From the NCBI GenBank assembly GCA_003133505.1, contig PKXT01000028.1:10554-16034 (forward strand): 5,481 bases of DNA, read 5' to 3'. The notes beneath the pieces are model-generated. The model ran no database searches. It saw nothing but the letters and a program-made list of their open reading frames with translations, and was not told the origin of the DNA. Shown here in pieces: positions 4,898-5,481 of the stretch. The position numbers and the translations under genes were made by a program. This stretch comes from Acidobacteriota bacterium (GTDB taxonomy: Bacteria > Acidobacteriota > Terriglobia > Acidiferrales > UBA7541). Each line of letters begins with the position of its first letter. Position 1 is the first letter of the stretch.

Positions 4898-5481
4898 ATG
4901 GGTATTCGAATGAATATGAAGCTGACTGTCCTTGTTTGCATGATGGTGTGTATTTCATCCCCGTTGCTGGCACAGCAGAAAGGGCAATGGGTTCCCGGCC
5001 AAGCGGGTCTCAACGCGGGCGTTATCCCTGACCCTGGGTTGACGTATGCTAATTTGACAATAAATTATTCCGCCAGCCAGTTGAACAATTCGTATGGGAA
5101 TCCCATATCCGGGGTTACGGGGACGTATTCATTTTGGCTCAACGAAAACGTAATTCAGTACGTTCCGAAGCATAAATTCCTCGGTGGGTATTTCGCGCCT
5201 TATGTAAGTGTAAATGTGGCGAGCGGAGATCTTAACGCCAGCATCCTGGGGCTAAACCTCAACGGCGGCGGATCAGGTCTCGCCGATACCTACGTCGAGC
5301 CATTTCAACTGGGCTGGCATTTAAAGTGGGCAGATTTCAACGTCGGATATGCGTTCGTGGCCCCGACTGGCCGCTATAGCGCAGGGGCCTCCAATAACGT
5401 TGGTTCTGGATATTGGGGCAACTTCTTGACGTCTGGTGGGACGCTTTATCTGACCAAGAACAGAGCGACCAGCGTAAATCT
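4898..5481 (+). CDS. SphA / Phenol_MetA_deg-type outer-membrane protein, C-terminus cut by window edge
   Basis: The frame is open from ATG 4898 to the right edge (194 codons plus two bases). The signal peptide is clear: Arg4 and Lys8, a hydrophobic core about 9-24, and cleavage after LLA25 before Gln-Gln. The mature part begins with WVPGQAGLNAGVIPDPGLTY (31-50) and continues with alternating aromatic strands. The stretch DTYVEPFQLGWHLKWADFNV (130-149), followed by GYAFVAPTGRY and GSGYWGN, is the signature I recognise from the SphA / MetA-pathway phenol-degradation family, outer-membrane barrels thought to move small hydrophobic or aromatic compounds. The family name rests on loose association, so the substrate is unknown. 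It is divergent from the sigma-54 regulator, has a sigma-54-like promoter and enhancer-like dyad upstream, and is the obvious candidate target of that regulator. Confidence 0.8.
   Translation, partial: MGIRMNMKLTVLVCMMVCISSPLLAQQKGQWVPGQAGLNAGVIPDPGLTYANLTINYSASQLNNSYGNPISGVTGTYSFWLNENVIQYVPKHKFLGGYFAPYVSVNVASGDLNASILGLNLNGGGSGLADTYVEPFQLGWHLKWADFNVGYAFVAPTGRYSAGASNNVGSGYWGNFLTSGGTLYLTKNRATSVN

Overview
The window looks like chromosomal DNA from a Gram-negative soil-type bacterium. Acidobacteriota is the best guess and Verrucomicrobiota or a similar phylum the alternative. The guess rests on three things: two outer-membrane proteins with cleavable signal peptides, a large GAF/PAS sigma-54 activator of a style I associate with Acidobacteriota, and moderate GC with mixed ATG, GTG and TTG starts. 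No mobile element, CRISPR array, tRNA or rRNA is visible.

Layout, left to right. (1) 1-532, minus: the N-terminal part of a BamA/TamA (D15, Omp85-like) outer-membrane barrel protein that runs off the left edge. (2) 533-762: a gene-free gap holding one imperfect hairpin. (3) 763-1089, minus: a small antibiotic-biosynthesis-monooxygenase (ABM) fold protein, probably a quinol-monooxygenase-like enzyme starting at TTG. (4) 1090-1331: a gap that contains a likely terminator for the regulator upstream. (5) 1332-4276, minus: a multi-sensor sigma-54 enhancer-binding regulator (PAS-GAF-PAS-GAF-AAA+-Fis HTH). It is split into a 151-aa and an 829-aa reading frame by a one-base frame change inside the first PAS domain. 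The two frames overlap at TAGTG, and an AGGAG sits six bases before the GTG. (6) 4277-4897: a 621-bp divergent control region with no convincing gene. It holds a sigma-70-type promoter for the regulator, several inverted repeats, a pair of half-sites resembling FhlA enhancer half-sites, and a GG-N10-GC sigma-54-type promoter. (7) 4898-5481, plus: the N-terminal part of an SphA / Phenol_MetA_deg-type outer-membrane protein that runs off the right edge.

Working model (inference): the regulator has no receiver domain, so its PAS and GAF domains probably sense small ligands directly. It may activate the divergent outer-membrane gene from the dyad about 80-120 bp upstream of the sigma-54-like promoter. 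The ABM enzyme and the phenol-linked barrel family hint at quinone or aromatic chemistry, but this rests on family names and proximity only. The most notable observation is the combination of the split regulator, its possible translational repair at TAGTG, and an enhancer/promoter arrangement pointing at a specific target gene.
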